Notes: a model not told the origin generated them from the sequence alone. A stretch of 64,000 nucleotides of DNA from Leptolyngbya ohadii IS1 (GCF_002215035.1 NZ_NKFP01000006.1:2943080-3007079), one strand, 5' to 3'; shown: positions 38,957 through 48,157, counted from the stretch's first letter. Numbers and translations are program-made.

Positions 38957-40139
38957 ACGCCTCCAATGCCTCAAACAATCTCTCTAAATGCTCCTCCTGA
39001 TGCTGACTCGAAAGGGCAAGCCGAATTCTGGCAGAACCTTCTGGAACCGTGGGCGGACGAATTGCTACTGCCAGAATGTCCTTCGCCTCCAAAGCCTGGG
39101 AAAGTTCCAGCGTTCGGGCAGATTCTCCCACCACGATCGGTACAATTTGCGTATCCGAATTCAGCGTACTGTAGCCCATTGCCTGAAGTCGATCGCGTAG
39201 ATTCTGCGACTGTTTTGTTAAATGCTGTCGTTCTGTGTCCAGATTGGGAATCAGATCCAGGGCAGCATCGATCGCCCCAATTACAGCAGGAGGCAAAGCC
39301 GTCGTGTAGATAAATCCGGGGCAGCAGTTAATTAAGTAATCGCGCAGCTTTCGCGAACAGGCAACAAACGCCCCAAATGCTCCAAACGCCTTGCCAAACG
39401 TCCCCACCACCAGATCCACGTCCGGCTGAAATGCTGCCAGTCCCATCCCCCGTTTCCCCAACACGCCGATCGCATGGGCATCATCCAGGTACAGGATCGC
39501 GCCATACCGATTCGCCAGCCGAATCAAGGCATCCACATCGCTGCGATCGCCATCCATACTAAACACGGTCTCGGTGACAATCATCAGACGATCGAAGGAC
39601 TGCGAACTGGCTTTCTTCAGCAGCCGTTCAAGCTGATCCAGATCACTGTGGGCATAGCGATAAAACCTTGCCCCACTCGCCCGAATGCCCTGAATTAAGC
39701 TGCTGTGAATCAGACGATCGCAGAACACGCAGGACTGCGGATTTAGCAGTGCCCCCAGTATGGTCATATTTGCCTGAAAGCCTGAACTGAACAGAAGAGC
39801 CGATTCCCGACCACAGGCGGCAGCTAACTTTTCCTCAAGCTGGTGATGAATGTCATAGTTGCCTGCCACAAGCCGCGATGCCGTTGCCCCGGTTCCATAT
39901 CGGTGAGTATAGGTTTGGGCTGCTTCAATCAGTACCGGATGCTTGGACAGACCCAGATAATCATTCGCGCTAAAGTTCAGCAGTTTGCGTCCCTGCTTCC
40001 AGACCCACACTCCGTCTATGGGCACCACGGATTGAAGCGATCGAAACCGCTGCTGCTCGACCCGTTCCGCCAGGGCACGATCGACGAAATCAAATTTGTC
40101 TGCTTTGCTATTTTCTATGCTCATACCGTTTCCCATCAT
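38946..40139 (-). CDS. bioF: 8-amino-7-oxononanoate synthase
   Basis: A 397-residue PLP enzyme that condenses pimeloyl-ACP with alanine to give KAPA. Key segments are FSANDYLGLSKHP, the GTGATASRLVAGN loop, YLDDAHAIGVLG with the PLP Asp/His, and the Schiff-base Lys in VGTFGKAFGAFG. The length is standard. It is the first gene of the bio operon. The gap upstream (40140-40343) has two direct copies of TGGCAGATAACC but no operator I can identify. Confidence 0.95.
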   Translation of the reverse strand: MMGNGMSIENSKADKFDFVDRALAERVEQQRFRSLQSVVPIDGVWVWKQGRKLLNFSANDYLGLSKHPVLIEAAQTYTHRYGTGATASRLVAGNYDIHHQLEEKLAAACGRESALLFSSGFQANMTILGALLNPQSCVFCDRLIHSSLIQGIRASGARFYRYAHSDLDQLERLLKKASSQSFDRLMIVTETVFSMDGDRSDVDALIRLANRYGAILYLDDAHAIGVLGKRGMGLAAFQPDVDLVVGTFGKAFGAFGAFVACSRKLRDYLINCCPGFIYTTALPPAVIGAIDAALDLIPNLDTERQHLTKQSQNLRDRLQAMGYSTLNSDTQIVPIVVGESARTLELSQALEAKDILAVAIRPPTVPEGSARIRLALSSQHQEEHLERLFEALEAYVH

Positions 40140-40180
40140 ACGAGCCAGGGGGGACAGCAGGAATGGCTGAATAAATGACT

Positions 40181-40204
40181 TGGCAGATAACCTGGCAGAT
40201 AACC
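40181..40204. repeat. Direct repeat upstream of bioF
   Basis: TGGCAGATAACC occurs twice in tandem, followed by a degenerate third unit CGGCAAACGACT. It lies about 40 bp upstream of the bioF start, in the shared promoter region with the divergent FAD oxidoreductase gene. Confidence 0.6.
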
Positions 40205-40343
40205 CGGCAAACGACTGAGCAAGAGTAAATTAACTGCATCCAGATTGACCGATTCCAGGGAAAGCAGTTTTTAATATGGGAAAGGCAGTTAAGCTTTTCG
40301 TTATTTTCTGCGTTTCTTTCACTTATTTCCGGAGACTCCCAGC

Positions 40344-41714
40344 ATGACGGTTGCGGAAGCACGTTCGATCGATTGGAATGCGATCGTAGCTGAACTAGAG
40401 GGCATTGAAATGATTCGCGATGCCGCCCAGGTTGCCAAGCTATCTAAGGACTACTACACCTACAGTCCTCTGCTTCAGGCGGAACTGAACGATAAGGTCG
40501 GGGACATTGTAATTCGTCCAGCCAATGAAGCCGAAGTCATGCGGGTGGCTGCCGTCTGTGCGAAGCATCAAATTCCGCTTACGGTACGCGGGGCAGGAAC
40601 GGGTAACTATGGGCAATGTGTGCCCCTTAAGGGCGGCGTCATTCTGGAAATGACCAAAATGCAGGCGGTCAAATGGGTAAAACCGGGAATTGCCTGCGTG
40701 GAAGCCGGGGCAAAACTGGCGGCGATCGATAAGCAGACCCGCGAAATGGGCTGGGAAATTCGCATGGCTCCCTCGACCTACAGAACCGCTTCGATCGGCG
40801 GATTCATTGGCGGCGGCAGCGGCGGCATTGGCTCCATCACCTACGGACTGATTGCCGATCGAGGGAATCTGCTGGCAATGCGGGTGGTCACGGTAGAGGA
40901 AAATCCGCGGGTGATTGAGCTGCGCGGCGATGATGTCTACAAAGTCGCCCATGCCTGGGGCACGAACGGCATTATTACGGAACTGGAAATCCCGCTGGCA
41001 CCCGCCTATCCCTGGGCAGAACTAATCGTCACTTTCCCGGACTTCATGACCGCAGCCCGATTTGGTCAGACCTTGGGCGATTCCGATGGCATTATTAAAA
41101 AGCTGATTACCATCTTTGCTGCCCCCATCCATCAATACTTTGCCGCTCTGCGAAACGTTTTGAACGCCGAACAGCACTCCGCCTTCGTCCTGATCGCGGA
41201 ACCCTGTCTGGAATCCTTTGGTGAACTGGTGAAAGAATTTGGCGGCACGATCGTTTACCAGAAATCGGCGCAGGAAGCCACGAAAGGCTTAGCCCTGGGC
41301 GAATTTACCTGGAACCACACGACCCTCCACGCCCGCAGCATCGACCCCTCGATTACCTATCTGCAAACCATCTTCCCGGCGGACAAGGAGCTAAAGCTGG
41401 TTGAGCATCTGTATCACCACTTCGGTGACGAGGTGATTATGCACCTGGAATTTATCCGATCGAAGGGAACGGTGATTCCTGCTGCATTGCAGCTCGTTCG
41501 CTATACTACCGCCGATCGCCTCAACGAAATCATTCGCTACCACGAGGAACAGGGGGCATTCATCGCCAATCCCCATACCTACATCATTGAAGAGGGCGGC
41601 AGAAAGACGATCGATCCAATGCAGCTTCAGTTCAAAGAGATGGTTGATCCCACCGGACTATTGAATCCCGGCAAAATGCGAACCTGGGATGAACGCAAAG
41701 CGCACGCAAAGTAA
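40344..41714 (+). CDS. FAD-binding oxidoreductase (GlcD/BBE-type fold)
   Basis: A 456-residue protein. The FAD_binding_4 domain (about 48-215) has IPLTVRGAGTGNYGQCVPLKGGVILEM split here around 75-100, and a GGGSGGIGSITYG glycine-rich loop near 155. The C-terminal domain ends with the NPHTYIIEEGG and DPTGLLNPGKM elements typical of D-lactate/glycolate-type oxidoreductases. The substrate is unknown. It is cytoplasmic, with no membrane segment. The gene is divergent from bioF. Confidence 0.88.
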   Translation: MTVAEARSIDWNAIVAELEGIEMIRDAAQVAKLSKDYYTYSPLLQAELNDKVGDIVIRPANEAEVMRVAAVCAKHQIPLTVRGAGTGNYGQCVPLKGGVILEMTKMQAVKWVKPGIACVEAGAKLAAIDKQTREMGWEIRMAPSTYRTASIGGFIGGGSGGIGSITYGLIADRGNLLAMRVVTVEENPRVIELRGDDVYKVAHAWGTNGIITELEIPLAPAYPWAELIVTFPDFMTAARFGQTLGDSDGIIKKLITIFAAPIHQYFAALRNVLNAEQHSAFVLIAEPCLESFGELVKEFGGTIVYQKSAQEATKGLALGEFTWNHTTLHARSIDPSITYLQTIFPADKELKLVEHLYHHFGDEVIMHLEFIRSKGTVIPAALQLVRYTTADRLNEIIRYHEEQGAFIANPHTYIIEEGGRKTIDPMQLQFKEMVDPTGLLNPGKMRTWDERKAHAK

Positions 41715-41798
41715 AGCTTTGATTTCTTAAAAGAAAAAGCGGTGACAGGGGCGAGCAAAACCGTTTGAATAGAGGCACCCTGATTCAAAAAACCTGAT

Positions 41799-42185
41799 TC
41801 ATACTAGCGATCGTCTTGTTGGGCGATCGTTTTTTCTGTCTTCTTTGGTGATTTCTGAGTCGCTGGAAACCCGTTTGGAATACCACCACTCCTTCAGTTC
41901 CGGCGATAGTTTCACGGAGTAGAGCGTAATTACCGATCGCCCCGAATATTCCTGTCCCAGCACTTCTACCGCATAGGATGGGCTGCTTCTAACTGCCAGG
42001 TCGGGCACAAACCGTTTGCCAATTCGCCGCCAGCTCGGTTCCTTGCCGCGCCACTGAATCCGACAGCAGGGCCAGGGCAACTCTTCGCGATCGAACAGCC
42101 GACAGCAGGGACCAATCACGCGATAGGTAAAGTGTCCACCGGAGCTATAGAAGATTTGTCCATGTTCAAACGGGTGTTGCATCAT
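41799..42185 (-). CDS. Conserved hypothetical protein, Cys/Trp-rich
   Basis: A 128-residue protein I cannot name. It has paired cysteines in GPCCRLF and PWPCCRIQW, a Trp-rich middle, and a basic C-terminal tail. There is no signal peptide or membrane helix. Codon use resembles neighbouring genes. The C-terminus overlaps the terminator of the convergent FAD oxidoreductase gene. It could be a cyanobacteria-specific protein. Confidence 0.65.
   Translation of the reverse strand: MMQHPFEHGQIFYSSGGHFTYRVIGPCCRLFDREELPWPCCRIQWRGKEPSWRRIGKRFVPDLAVRSSPSYAVEVLGQEYSGRSVITLYSVKLSPELKEWWYSKRVSSDSEITKEDRKNDRPTRRSLV
41806..41835 (+). terminator. HIP1-based terminator after the FAD oxidoreductase
   Basis: AGCGATCG (41806-41813) pairs with CGATCGTT (41824-41831) and runs into six T residues. 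The stem uses the HIP1-type GCGATCG sequence, and it overlaps the last codons of the convergent hypothetical gene. Confidence 0.6.
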
Positions 42186-42455
42186 TGCGTGGCTAGGGGC
42201 TACGAATCGGGAAGGGGCTGCCGGATTCTCTGGACTCTATTTTCTGGTCTAATAGCGTAGCAAAGGATTAATTAATTGAAAATCTGAGATCCCGAATTTT
42301 GGATTTCAAGTCTGAGATCCCCAAATCTGAAATCTTGGAAATGGCAAAAGAGCGATCGTTTTGACGCGATCGCCCTCCTGTAAATAAATCCGATGAACAT
42401 AGGATCGATTGAACTGGACTGGCAAAAACCAGTCTGAAGCGTAGCCGATCGTCGC

Positions 42456-42758
42456 CTACCAGCTTGACTTGACCACACCGGGCAGCAAACCCTGGTGTGC
42501 CATTTCCCGCAAAACGTGGCGAGACAAACCAAAATCCCGATAGTACCCTCTGGGGCGACCCGTCATCCAGCAGCGATTGTGAAGGCGCACAGGCGCACTG
42601 TTGCGAGGAAGCTGTTGAATCTGGCGGTGGATTTCCAGCTTTTCCTGCTGAGAGGTCGCTTTTGAAAATTGTTCGAGCAGTTCTTCACGTTTTTGAGCGT
42701 ATTTCGCCACGAGCTTCTGGCGCTTTTTCTCACGCTCAATCATGCCTTTCTTAGCCAT
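42456..42758 (-). CDS. rpsN: 30S ribosomal protein S14
   Basis: A 100-residue protein of the longer, zinc-free S14 type used in cyanobacteria and plastids. It has [20 protein letters not shown] at the start and the C-terminal [20 protein letters not shown], with the conserved G-R-P-R-G-x2-R-x-F pattern, ending in GVVKSSW. There is no CxxC zinc motif. S14 sits in the 30S head. The gene stands alone. Confidence 0.97.
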   Translation of the reverse strand: MAKKGMIEREKKRQKLVAKYAQKREELLEQFSKATSQQEKLEIHRQIQQLPRNSAPVRLHNRCWMTGRPRGYYRDFGLSRHVLREMAHQGLLPGVVKSSW

Positions 42759-42877
42759 GAAAGAATTTCGTTATCCCTGTTTAGACAGCATTTACTATAC
42801 TACCGCAGTGATCGCCTGTTTGGACACTGTTAAAAACGATGAGCGAATCCTCTCTGCTCTTCCCCACTGCCCACTCC

Positions 42878-43603
42878 CTACTCCCTACTCCCCACTTCTA
42901 CCTGTCCCGGCGGCACAAACCCTACTACAGGCAAAGGCGGCGGCGTGATCTTAGTGCGATCGACCGAGGGACACAGATCCGCCAAGGCGCAGTTCTGGCA
43001 GGCAGGATTGCGGGCATTACAGACGGCGCGACCGTGATAAATCAGCCGAATCGACCAGTTCTCCCAGTCTGGCTGGGGCAATAGCTTCATTAAGTCCCGC
43101 TCGATCTTTAGCGGTTCCGTTTCCTTCGTCAGTCCCAGGCGTCCGCTGAGGCGCTTAACGTGGGTATCGACGGTGACTCCCGCATGGATGCCAAAGGCAT
43201 GAGCCAGGACCACATTCGCTGTCTTGCGGGCAACCCCCGGCAGAGTCAGCAGGTCTTCCATCTTTTGAGGCACTTCCCCGCCGTATTCCGTCATGATTCG
43301 GCGACAGGCTGCCTGGATATTCTTGGCTTTATTACGGTAAAAACCAGTCGATCGCACCAGGGATTCAATTTCAGCTAGATCGGCATTGGCAAACGCTTCG
43401 GCATCTGGAAAGCGGCGGAACAGGGCAGGCGTCACCTGATTCACTCGCTCGTCGGTACATTGGGCGGACAGAATCGTGGCAACCATGAGCTGCACAGGCG
43501 TCTCATAGTCGAGGGTGCAGGGGGCTTCCGGGTAGAGCCGCTTTAGACGCACCAAAATCTCTAGCGCCTGCTGTTTTCGGGCGGAAAGGCTGCGAAGTCT
43601 CAC
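42878..43603 (-). CDS. nth: Endonuclease III
   Basis: A 241-residue base-excision repair glycosylase/AP lyase for oxidised pyrimidines. It has the helix-hairpin-helix LPGVARKTANVVL with the catalytic Lys, the catalytic Asp in VDTHVKRL, and the 4Fe-4S loop C-x6-C-x2-C-x5-C (CNARNPACQNCALADLC). There is a short C-terminal tail after the cluster. The length is slightly above the usual ~215 because of that tail and an N-terminal extension. Confidence 0.96.
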   Translation of the reverse strand: MRLRSLSARKQQALEILVRLKRLYPEAPCTLDYETPVQLMVATILSAQCTDERVNQVTPALFRRFPDAEAFANADLAEIESLVRSTGFYRNKAKNIQAACRRIMTEYGGEVPQKMEDLLTLPGVARKTANVVLAHAFGIHAGVTVDTHVKRLSGRLGLTKETEPLKIERDLMKLLPQPDWENWSIRLIYHGRAVCNARNPACQNCALADLCPSVDRTKITPPPLPVVGFVPPGQVEVGSRE

Positions 43604-43718
43604 GGTTGGAAGAGATTAGAAGGAGAGGGGTCTACGTCAGCTCTGATCCTAGCGAAATTGCGGCGCTGTAGGCGATCGTTCAGGGCGATCGGGGGATCAA
43701 GCAAAGATTGTGAGCAGA

Positions 43719-44660
43719 CTACTGGAAGAGACGCTGGAAGATGGCAAGCTGGGTCGTATCGCGAACGATCAGGAAGATCCCCAAGCCCAGCAGCAGCACC
43801 AGTCCGGTTTGCATCACGTTTTCCTGAATCCGGTTAGGCAGGGGTTTGCCCCGTAGTCCTTCCAGCAGCAGGAATACGAGCTGACCGCCATCCAGCGCCG
43901 GGAGTGGCAGGATGTTGATGATTGCCAGGTTGATGCTGATAATTGCTGTGAAGGGAAACAGACTGCCCGCATTGGCGGCTACCAGTCCTGCGCCCTGCTC
44001 CACAATTTTGACGGGTCCAGCAACCTGCCCTGCCATTGAGGAGAAGTTGGTGATCAGGCTGACAAATCCTTTCACCGTTGCCATAAACATTCCCTGAAAT
44101 TGAAGTGCTGCCAGTCGTAGCACCTCAAAGACGCCGTTTGGACGACGGTATTGAGTCGCAGCCACGTTGGGGGCAAGCTGTACACCGATCTTGGCAATAC
44201 CATCTTCCCCAGCTCTGGGCGTGACGCTGAGGTCAACCTGACGATCGCCCCGCTGTACGGTCAAGCCAACGGGATTATCTGCATTGTCGCGAATTGTCTG
44301 CATCAACGACTTCACTGCATCCTGGGATGCGCCGAGCGGCTGATCATTCACCGCCACAATAATATCGCCCGCCTGAATGCCCGCTTGGGCTGCCGGAGAC
44401 TGCTGCGAAATAATCTCTGGGACAACTACGCCCGCCTGATAATCAAACTTTTCCGGAATGCCGATCGTCGAAAACTGCGCCACGAATACCAGATAGGCAA
44501 AGATCAGGTTGGCAATCACCCCGGCGCTGATCACAATGGCGCGATCGAGGACGGGACGGTTTTTCAGCAGGTTAGGATCGTTGGGCGGAATGGTGCTGTC
44601 TGGGTCATCGTCAGGGAAGCCAACAAAACCACCGAGCGGGATCGCCCGCAGTGCATATTC
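43719..44660 (-). pseudogene. Site-2 metalloprotease RseP, N-terminus missing
   Basis: The reading frame runs from the stop at 43719 to 44660, giving 313 residues. It starts with [15 protein letters not shown] and includes [16 protein letters not shown], the PDZ domain ([19 protein letters not shown]) and the C-terminal NILPLPALDGGQ motif that supplies the third zinc ligand. An in-frame stop lies three codons upstream (44667-44669). The first ~50 residues, which should carry the HExxH zinc site and TM1, are absent. Upstream DNA is the scrambled mosaic. The gene therefore either has been broken by rearrangement or is misassembled. A GTG at 44534 cannot rescue the active site. Confidence 0.85.
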
Positions 44661-45133
44661 GTGCGCTCAGCACTCTCCGGCAGCCCAAGCGGGCATTCAG
44701 GCGGGCGATATTATTGTGGCGGTGAATGATCAGCCGCGCGGCTGATCATTCACCGCCACAATAATATCGCCCGCCTGAATGCCCGCTTGGGCTGCCGGAG
44801 ACTGCTGCGAAATAATCACTGCGGGCGATCCCGCTCGGTGGTTTTGTTGGCTTCCCTGACGATGACCCAGACAGCACCATTCCGCCCAACGATCCTATCC
44901 TGCTGAGCGGGTTTACTTCCTCCAGAAGGGCGCAGTCAAACTCTCCCATCAGGCAATTGCAGAGGCGATCGGCTCGTTGTCCTGTAATCAGGGAGAGGAC
45001 GCCGAATACACTGTTTTCCCGCAGCAGTGCTACCGTAATTTCCTCGCCTGCTTCGTACACGCGGGAGAGTTTGAGGTCGATCGTGATGCCGTCTGCGGTC
45101 GGGATGCCAAAGTCGCGGCAGAGGATGAGCAGG
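44661..45133. other. Scrambled mosaic of rseP and ntcA fragments
   Basis: Blocks, in order: 44674-44737 is an inverted copy of 44336-44399; 44738-44817 a direct copy of 44336-44415; 44817-44897 an inverted copy of 44573-44653; 44897-44947 an inverted copy of ntcA 45739-45789; 44936-44975 an inverted copy of 45351-45390; 44965-45074 a direct copy of 45641-45750; 45063-45133 a direct copy of 45379-45449. Alignment is exact as far as I can read it. Three junctions share 11-12 bp (TCAAACTCTCCC, GCGATCGGCTC, GGGAGAGTTTGA). Any ORFs read here are chimeric. Confidence 0.92.
44674..44801. repeat. Perfect 128-bp palindrome
   Basis: Two 64-bp arms with no spacer, centred between 44737 and 44738 at GATCAGCCGCGCGGCTGATC. 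Both arms derive from the PDZ-coding part of rseP. Long spacerless palindromes are normally unstable in bacteria, which supports a recent or artefactual origin. Confidence 0.92.
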
Positions 45134-45156
45134 GAGCAAGGAAGAGAATAGGGGCA

Positions 45157-45182
45157 GGATGCGTTAGCGGAGTGTAACGCAT
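45157..45182 (+). repeat. Dispersed palindromic repeat, family C
   Basis: GGATGCGTTAGCGGAGTGTA followed by ACGCAT, between the mosaic and the ntcA stop. It resembles the copies at 12388-12418 and 29327-29351, so the native downstream region of ntcA appears to begin by here. Confidence 0.65.
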
Positions 45183-45232
45183 GGCATTTGAGATTTGGAG
45201 GGGTAATGCGGGGGATCGGGGCGAGCCTCGCC

Positions 45233-45904
45233 TCAGGTGAACTGCTGGCTGAGGGTGACGGGGTTGTGGACGGTAATTCTTTTCTTGTGAATGGAAATCA
45301 TCTGATCCTGGCGGAGATCGCCTAGCAGGCGCGTGACCGTAACCCGTGTAGAGCCGATCGCCTCTGCAATTGCCTGATGGGAGAGTTTGAGGTCGATCGT
45401 GATGCCGTCTGCGGTCGGGATGCCAAAGTCGCGGCAGAGGATGAGCAGGAAGCTGACCAATCGCGAACCCATATCCCGGTGTGCCAGGGTTTCGATCATC
45501 ATCTCGGTTTGCAGAATCCGCGAGGACAGACCTTGCAGCATCAGCATACAAAGCTCTGGGTTTTCCTTCAGGGCTTTCTCAACCTGCTCGATCGGCACTG
45601 ACAGCAGTTCTACCGGGGTAAAGGCAACGGCATGATAGAAGCGATCGGCTCGTTGTCCTGTAATCAGGGAGAGGACGCCGAATACACTGTTTTCCCGCAG
45701 CAGTGCTACCGTAATTTCCTCGCCTGCTTCGTACACGCGGGAGAGTTTGACTGCGCCCTTCTGGAGGAAGTAAACCCGCTCAGCAGGATCACCAGGAAAG
45801 AAGATTGTCTTGCCGCGATCGTAGGTTTCAACGACAGGCGGAAAAGCTGTTCCGCTCAGTTGACGAAAGACGTTTGCCAACGGTTTGTTCGGTGCAGCTA
45901 CCAT
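45233..45904 (-). CDS. ntcA: Global nitrogen regulator NtcA
   Basis: A 223-residue CRP/FNR-family activator that responds to 2-oxoglutarate and controls nitrogen assimilation genes in cyanobacteria. A cyclic-nucleotide-binding-like domain (about 20-135) includes [22 protein letters not shown], here split at 35-56. The C-terminal HTH has [21 protein letters not shown] (about 172-192), the near-invariant NtcA recognition region. The length is typical. The gene is intact even though fragments of it are copied into the mosaic downstream. A perfect NtcA box lies upstream, consistent with autoregulation. Confidence 0.97.
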   Translation of the reverse strand: MVAAPNKPLANVFRQLSGTAFPPVVETYDRGKTIFFPGDPAERVYFLQKGAVKLSRVYEAGEEITVALLRENSVFGVLSLITGQRADRFYHAVAFTPVELLSVPIEQVEKALKENPELCMLMLQGLSSRILQTEMMIETLAHRDMGSRLVSFLLILCRDFGIPTADGITIDLKLSHQAIAEAIGSTRVTVTRLLGDLRQDQMISIHKKRITVHNPVTLSQQFT

Positions 45905-46114
45905 ATCCCTTTCCCCAGCCCGCCTTTGTATAAGAATCCATCTTATCGTCGTCAGCCGCTCAGGAGATCGTATGTTCTACCCATTCTTTGCTAAGCCGCG
46001 CTGTTTCAACACAAGGGTTATAAGTTGCCGAGCTTAAGTTCAGTAGGGTAGCCAGACTTCTGTGATGGCTTTCTGACTTTTAAATTACTAAACTTAACTC
46101 TGCGCTGATTTTTT

Positions 46115-46128
46115 GTATAACGTATTAC
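46115..46128 (-). promoter_or_regulatory. NtcA-binding site upstream of ntcA
   Basis: GTATAACGTATTAC fits the consensus GTA-N8-TAC exactly. It lies 211-224 bp upstream of the ntcA start. On the ntcA strand a TAAGTT (TAN3T type) -10-like hexamer follows about 18 bp later. NtcA autoregulation is established in cyanobacteria; use of this particular site is inferred. Confidence 0.7.
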
Positions 46129-46268
46129 ACATTAAAGCCTATCTTGGTTATGGGTAGGCTAAAATCCGGAATTTGGGTCAAAAAATTAGGAAACACAGCG
46201 CAAAAGCAATCCAATGGGGAGATTCTATCTGAGGAATTTTCTGCTAGAGGCAGAGCCATAACGGCAAC

Positions 46269-46928
46269 CTAGCAGGCACCCCGTCGGCACAGCACAACCT
46301 GAATTGTTTTGAGAATGAGCCGCAGATCGTAAGCGATCGACCAGCGTTCCTGATAGCGCCGATCCAGCCGGACAATTTCCTCGAAATCCGTGACCGTTGA
46401 GCGACCGTTTGCCTGCCATTCGCCCGTGATCCCCGGTTTGACCTCTAACCGTTGCCAGTGGTGGGGCTGGTACCGCTTGACTTCCTCCAGCGTGGGTGGA
46501 CGAGTTCCCACTAGGCTCATGTCGCCGCACAGCACGTTCCAGAACTGGGGTAGCTCATCCAGACTGGTGCGCCGCAGGAATTGACCCACCCGCGTAATGC
46601 GGGGATCGCGATCGTTCTTAAAAATCTGCCCCTGTGCCTGATTTTCGACCAGATGCTGAAGTCGCTCTGCATTGACCACCATCGATCGAAACTTCCAGAT
46701 TCGGAAGGTCTGCCCGCGAAAGCCACATCGAATTTGGGAGTAGAAAATGGGACCGGGATCGCTGAGGTAAATTGCCAGGGCGATCGGCAGGAAAACCAGA
46801 GCGGTCAGCGCCAGACCGACGATTGCGCCCAGGATGTCGATCGATCGTTTTGCTTTGCTGCGGACAGAGAGATGGATTGCCAGAGCCGGGGAGGGGAGAG
46901 CGGGAGCAGATTTGGAATGACTGAGCAT
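46269..46928 (-). CDS. Bacterial sugar transferase (priming glycosyltransferase)
   Basis: A 219-residue PF02397 enzyme that transfers a sugar-phosphate to undecaprenyl phosphate to begin exopolysaccharide or capsule repeat synthesis. It has KRSIDILGA at the start, one transmembrane helix (about 35-57), IWKFRSMVVNA, RRTSLDELPQFWNVL and MSLVGTRPP. The catalytic Asp/Glu pair is in the SLDELPQ region. It is a single gene rather than part of a polysaccharide cluster. The last residues (VVLCRRGAC) are the usual end. The 364-bp gap to ntcA (45905-46268) otherwise holds only the NtcA box. Confidence 0.93.
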   Translation of the reverse strand: MLSHSKSAPALPSPALAIHLSVRSKAKRSIDILGAIVGLALTALVFLPIALAIYLSDPGPIFYSQIRCGFRGQTFRIWKFRSMVVNAERLQHLVENQAQGQIFKNDRDPRITRVGQFLRRTSLDELPQFWNVLCGDMSLVGTRPPTLEEVKRYQPHHWQRLEVKPGITGEWQANGRSTVTDFEEIVRLDRRYQERWSIAYDLRLILKTIQVVLCRRGAC

Positions 46929-47129
46929 AGGGGTAGATGACGGGGGAGGCTGTTTTCGGACAGCTTGGAGTGCCGCTAAACCCAGAATGGACTTCTATCC
47001 GGAGACAAATAGCAGAGCCAGTTTCGCTTTACCAACACTTCAAGGACAGCTTCAGAAATCGGATTGGTCTGCGGGAAAATCACACCGCAATTTCCACAGG
47101 GTGACGCCATCCCTGGTTAAGATGCTGGT

Positions 47130-47990
47130 ATGGAGATTCAGTCCGCTACGCTGTACATCGTGGGAACGCCGATCGGCAATCTGGAGGATATGACCTTCCG
47201 GGCAATTTCGGTTTTGCAGCAGGTCGATTTTATTGCCGCAGAGGATACCCGTCACACCGGAAAGCTACTTCAGCACTTCCAGGTCAAGACGCCCCAGATT
47301 AGCTATCACGACCACAATCGTCGGAGCCGCCAGGACGACCTATTGCGCCGCCTTCAGCAGGGACATTCGATCGCGCTAGTTACCGATGCCGGGATGCCGG
47401 GGATTTCCGATCCGGGCTATGAGCTGGTGAAAGCCTGTGTAGAAGAAGGAATTCCGGTTGTGCCGATTCCGGGAGCCTCTGCCGTGGTGACTGCCCTCAG
47501 TGCCGCCGGACTGCCCACCGATCGCTTTGTGTTTGAGGGATTTCTGCCTGCTAAAGGGACGGAGCGTCAGGCACGCCTCACTGCCCTCCAGACCGAAACT
47601 CGAACGATCGTTTGCTATGAGGCACCCCATCGGCTGCGGCAAACCCTAAAGGACTTACGGGAGGCATTTGGGGACGATCGGGCGATCGTGCTGGCGCGGG
47701 AACTGACCAAACTGCATGAGCAATTCTGGCGCGGCACCCTGGCGGAAGCTGAACAGCACTACCAGACCCAGGAAGCCTACGGCGAATTTACCCTGGTGAT
47801 TGCGGGGGGTGAACCTGCGGCGCGAATTCTGTCCGAAAGTGCCCTGAGAGCCGAACTTCAGGAACTTCTACGACAGGGGATGTCCCGCTCCCAGGCGAGT
47901 CGTCAGCTTGCTACCCAGACCCATTTACCGAGACGCGAACTCTATCAGCTTGCGCTTTCTCTGGAAGACCTGCCGCTAGAAAATTTGTAG
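47130..47990 (+). CDS. rsmI: 16S rRNA (cytidine(1402)-2'-O)-methyltransferase
   Basis: A 286-residue tetrapyrrole-methylase-fold enzyme that 2'-O-methylates C1402 in 16S rRNA. Family marks are LYIVGTPIGNLEDMTFRA (8-25), AAEDTRHTGKLLQ, SYHDHN, ALVTDAGMPGISDPG, and the C-terminal helical domain with LARELTKLHEQFWRG. The length is standard. The ATG at 47130 is close to the conserved N-terminus. Confidence 0.96.
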   Translation: MEIQSATLYIVGTPIGNLEDMTFRAISVLQQVDFIAAEDTRHTGKLLQHFQVKTPQISYHDHNRRSRQDDLLRRLQQGHSIALVTDAGMPGISDPGYELVKACVEEGIPVVPIPGASAVVTALSAAGLPTDRFVFEGFLPAKGTERQARLTALQTETRTIVCYEAPHRLRQTLKDLREAFGDDRAIVLARELTKLHEQFWRGTLAEAEQHYQTQEAYGEFTLVIAGGEPAARILSESALRAELQELLRQGMSRSQASRQLATQTHLPRRELYQLALSLEDLPLENL

Positions 47991-48157
47991 CCGGACAGCC
48001 GTACAAAACACTTCAGCAAAATCGATTCGGTGGAGCAGCGTAGAGATACGGGCAAGTTTGGTAAAAGCTGCGATCGTCTTTCCCTCAACCCTCGATCGCG
48101 AATGTTATGCTGGCAGTCCAGCCCGCTCTCCTGTCGAGTTGTCCTTCGTAAACTTCT

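Noticed and set aside
44746-45060. 104-residue minus-strand frame with NtcA-like start
   Set aside because: It is a chimera made of an ntcA fragment joined to out-of-frame rseP pieces within the mosaic, not a gene.
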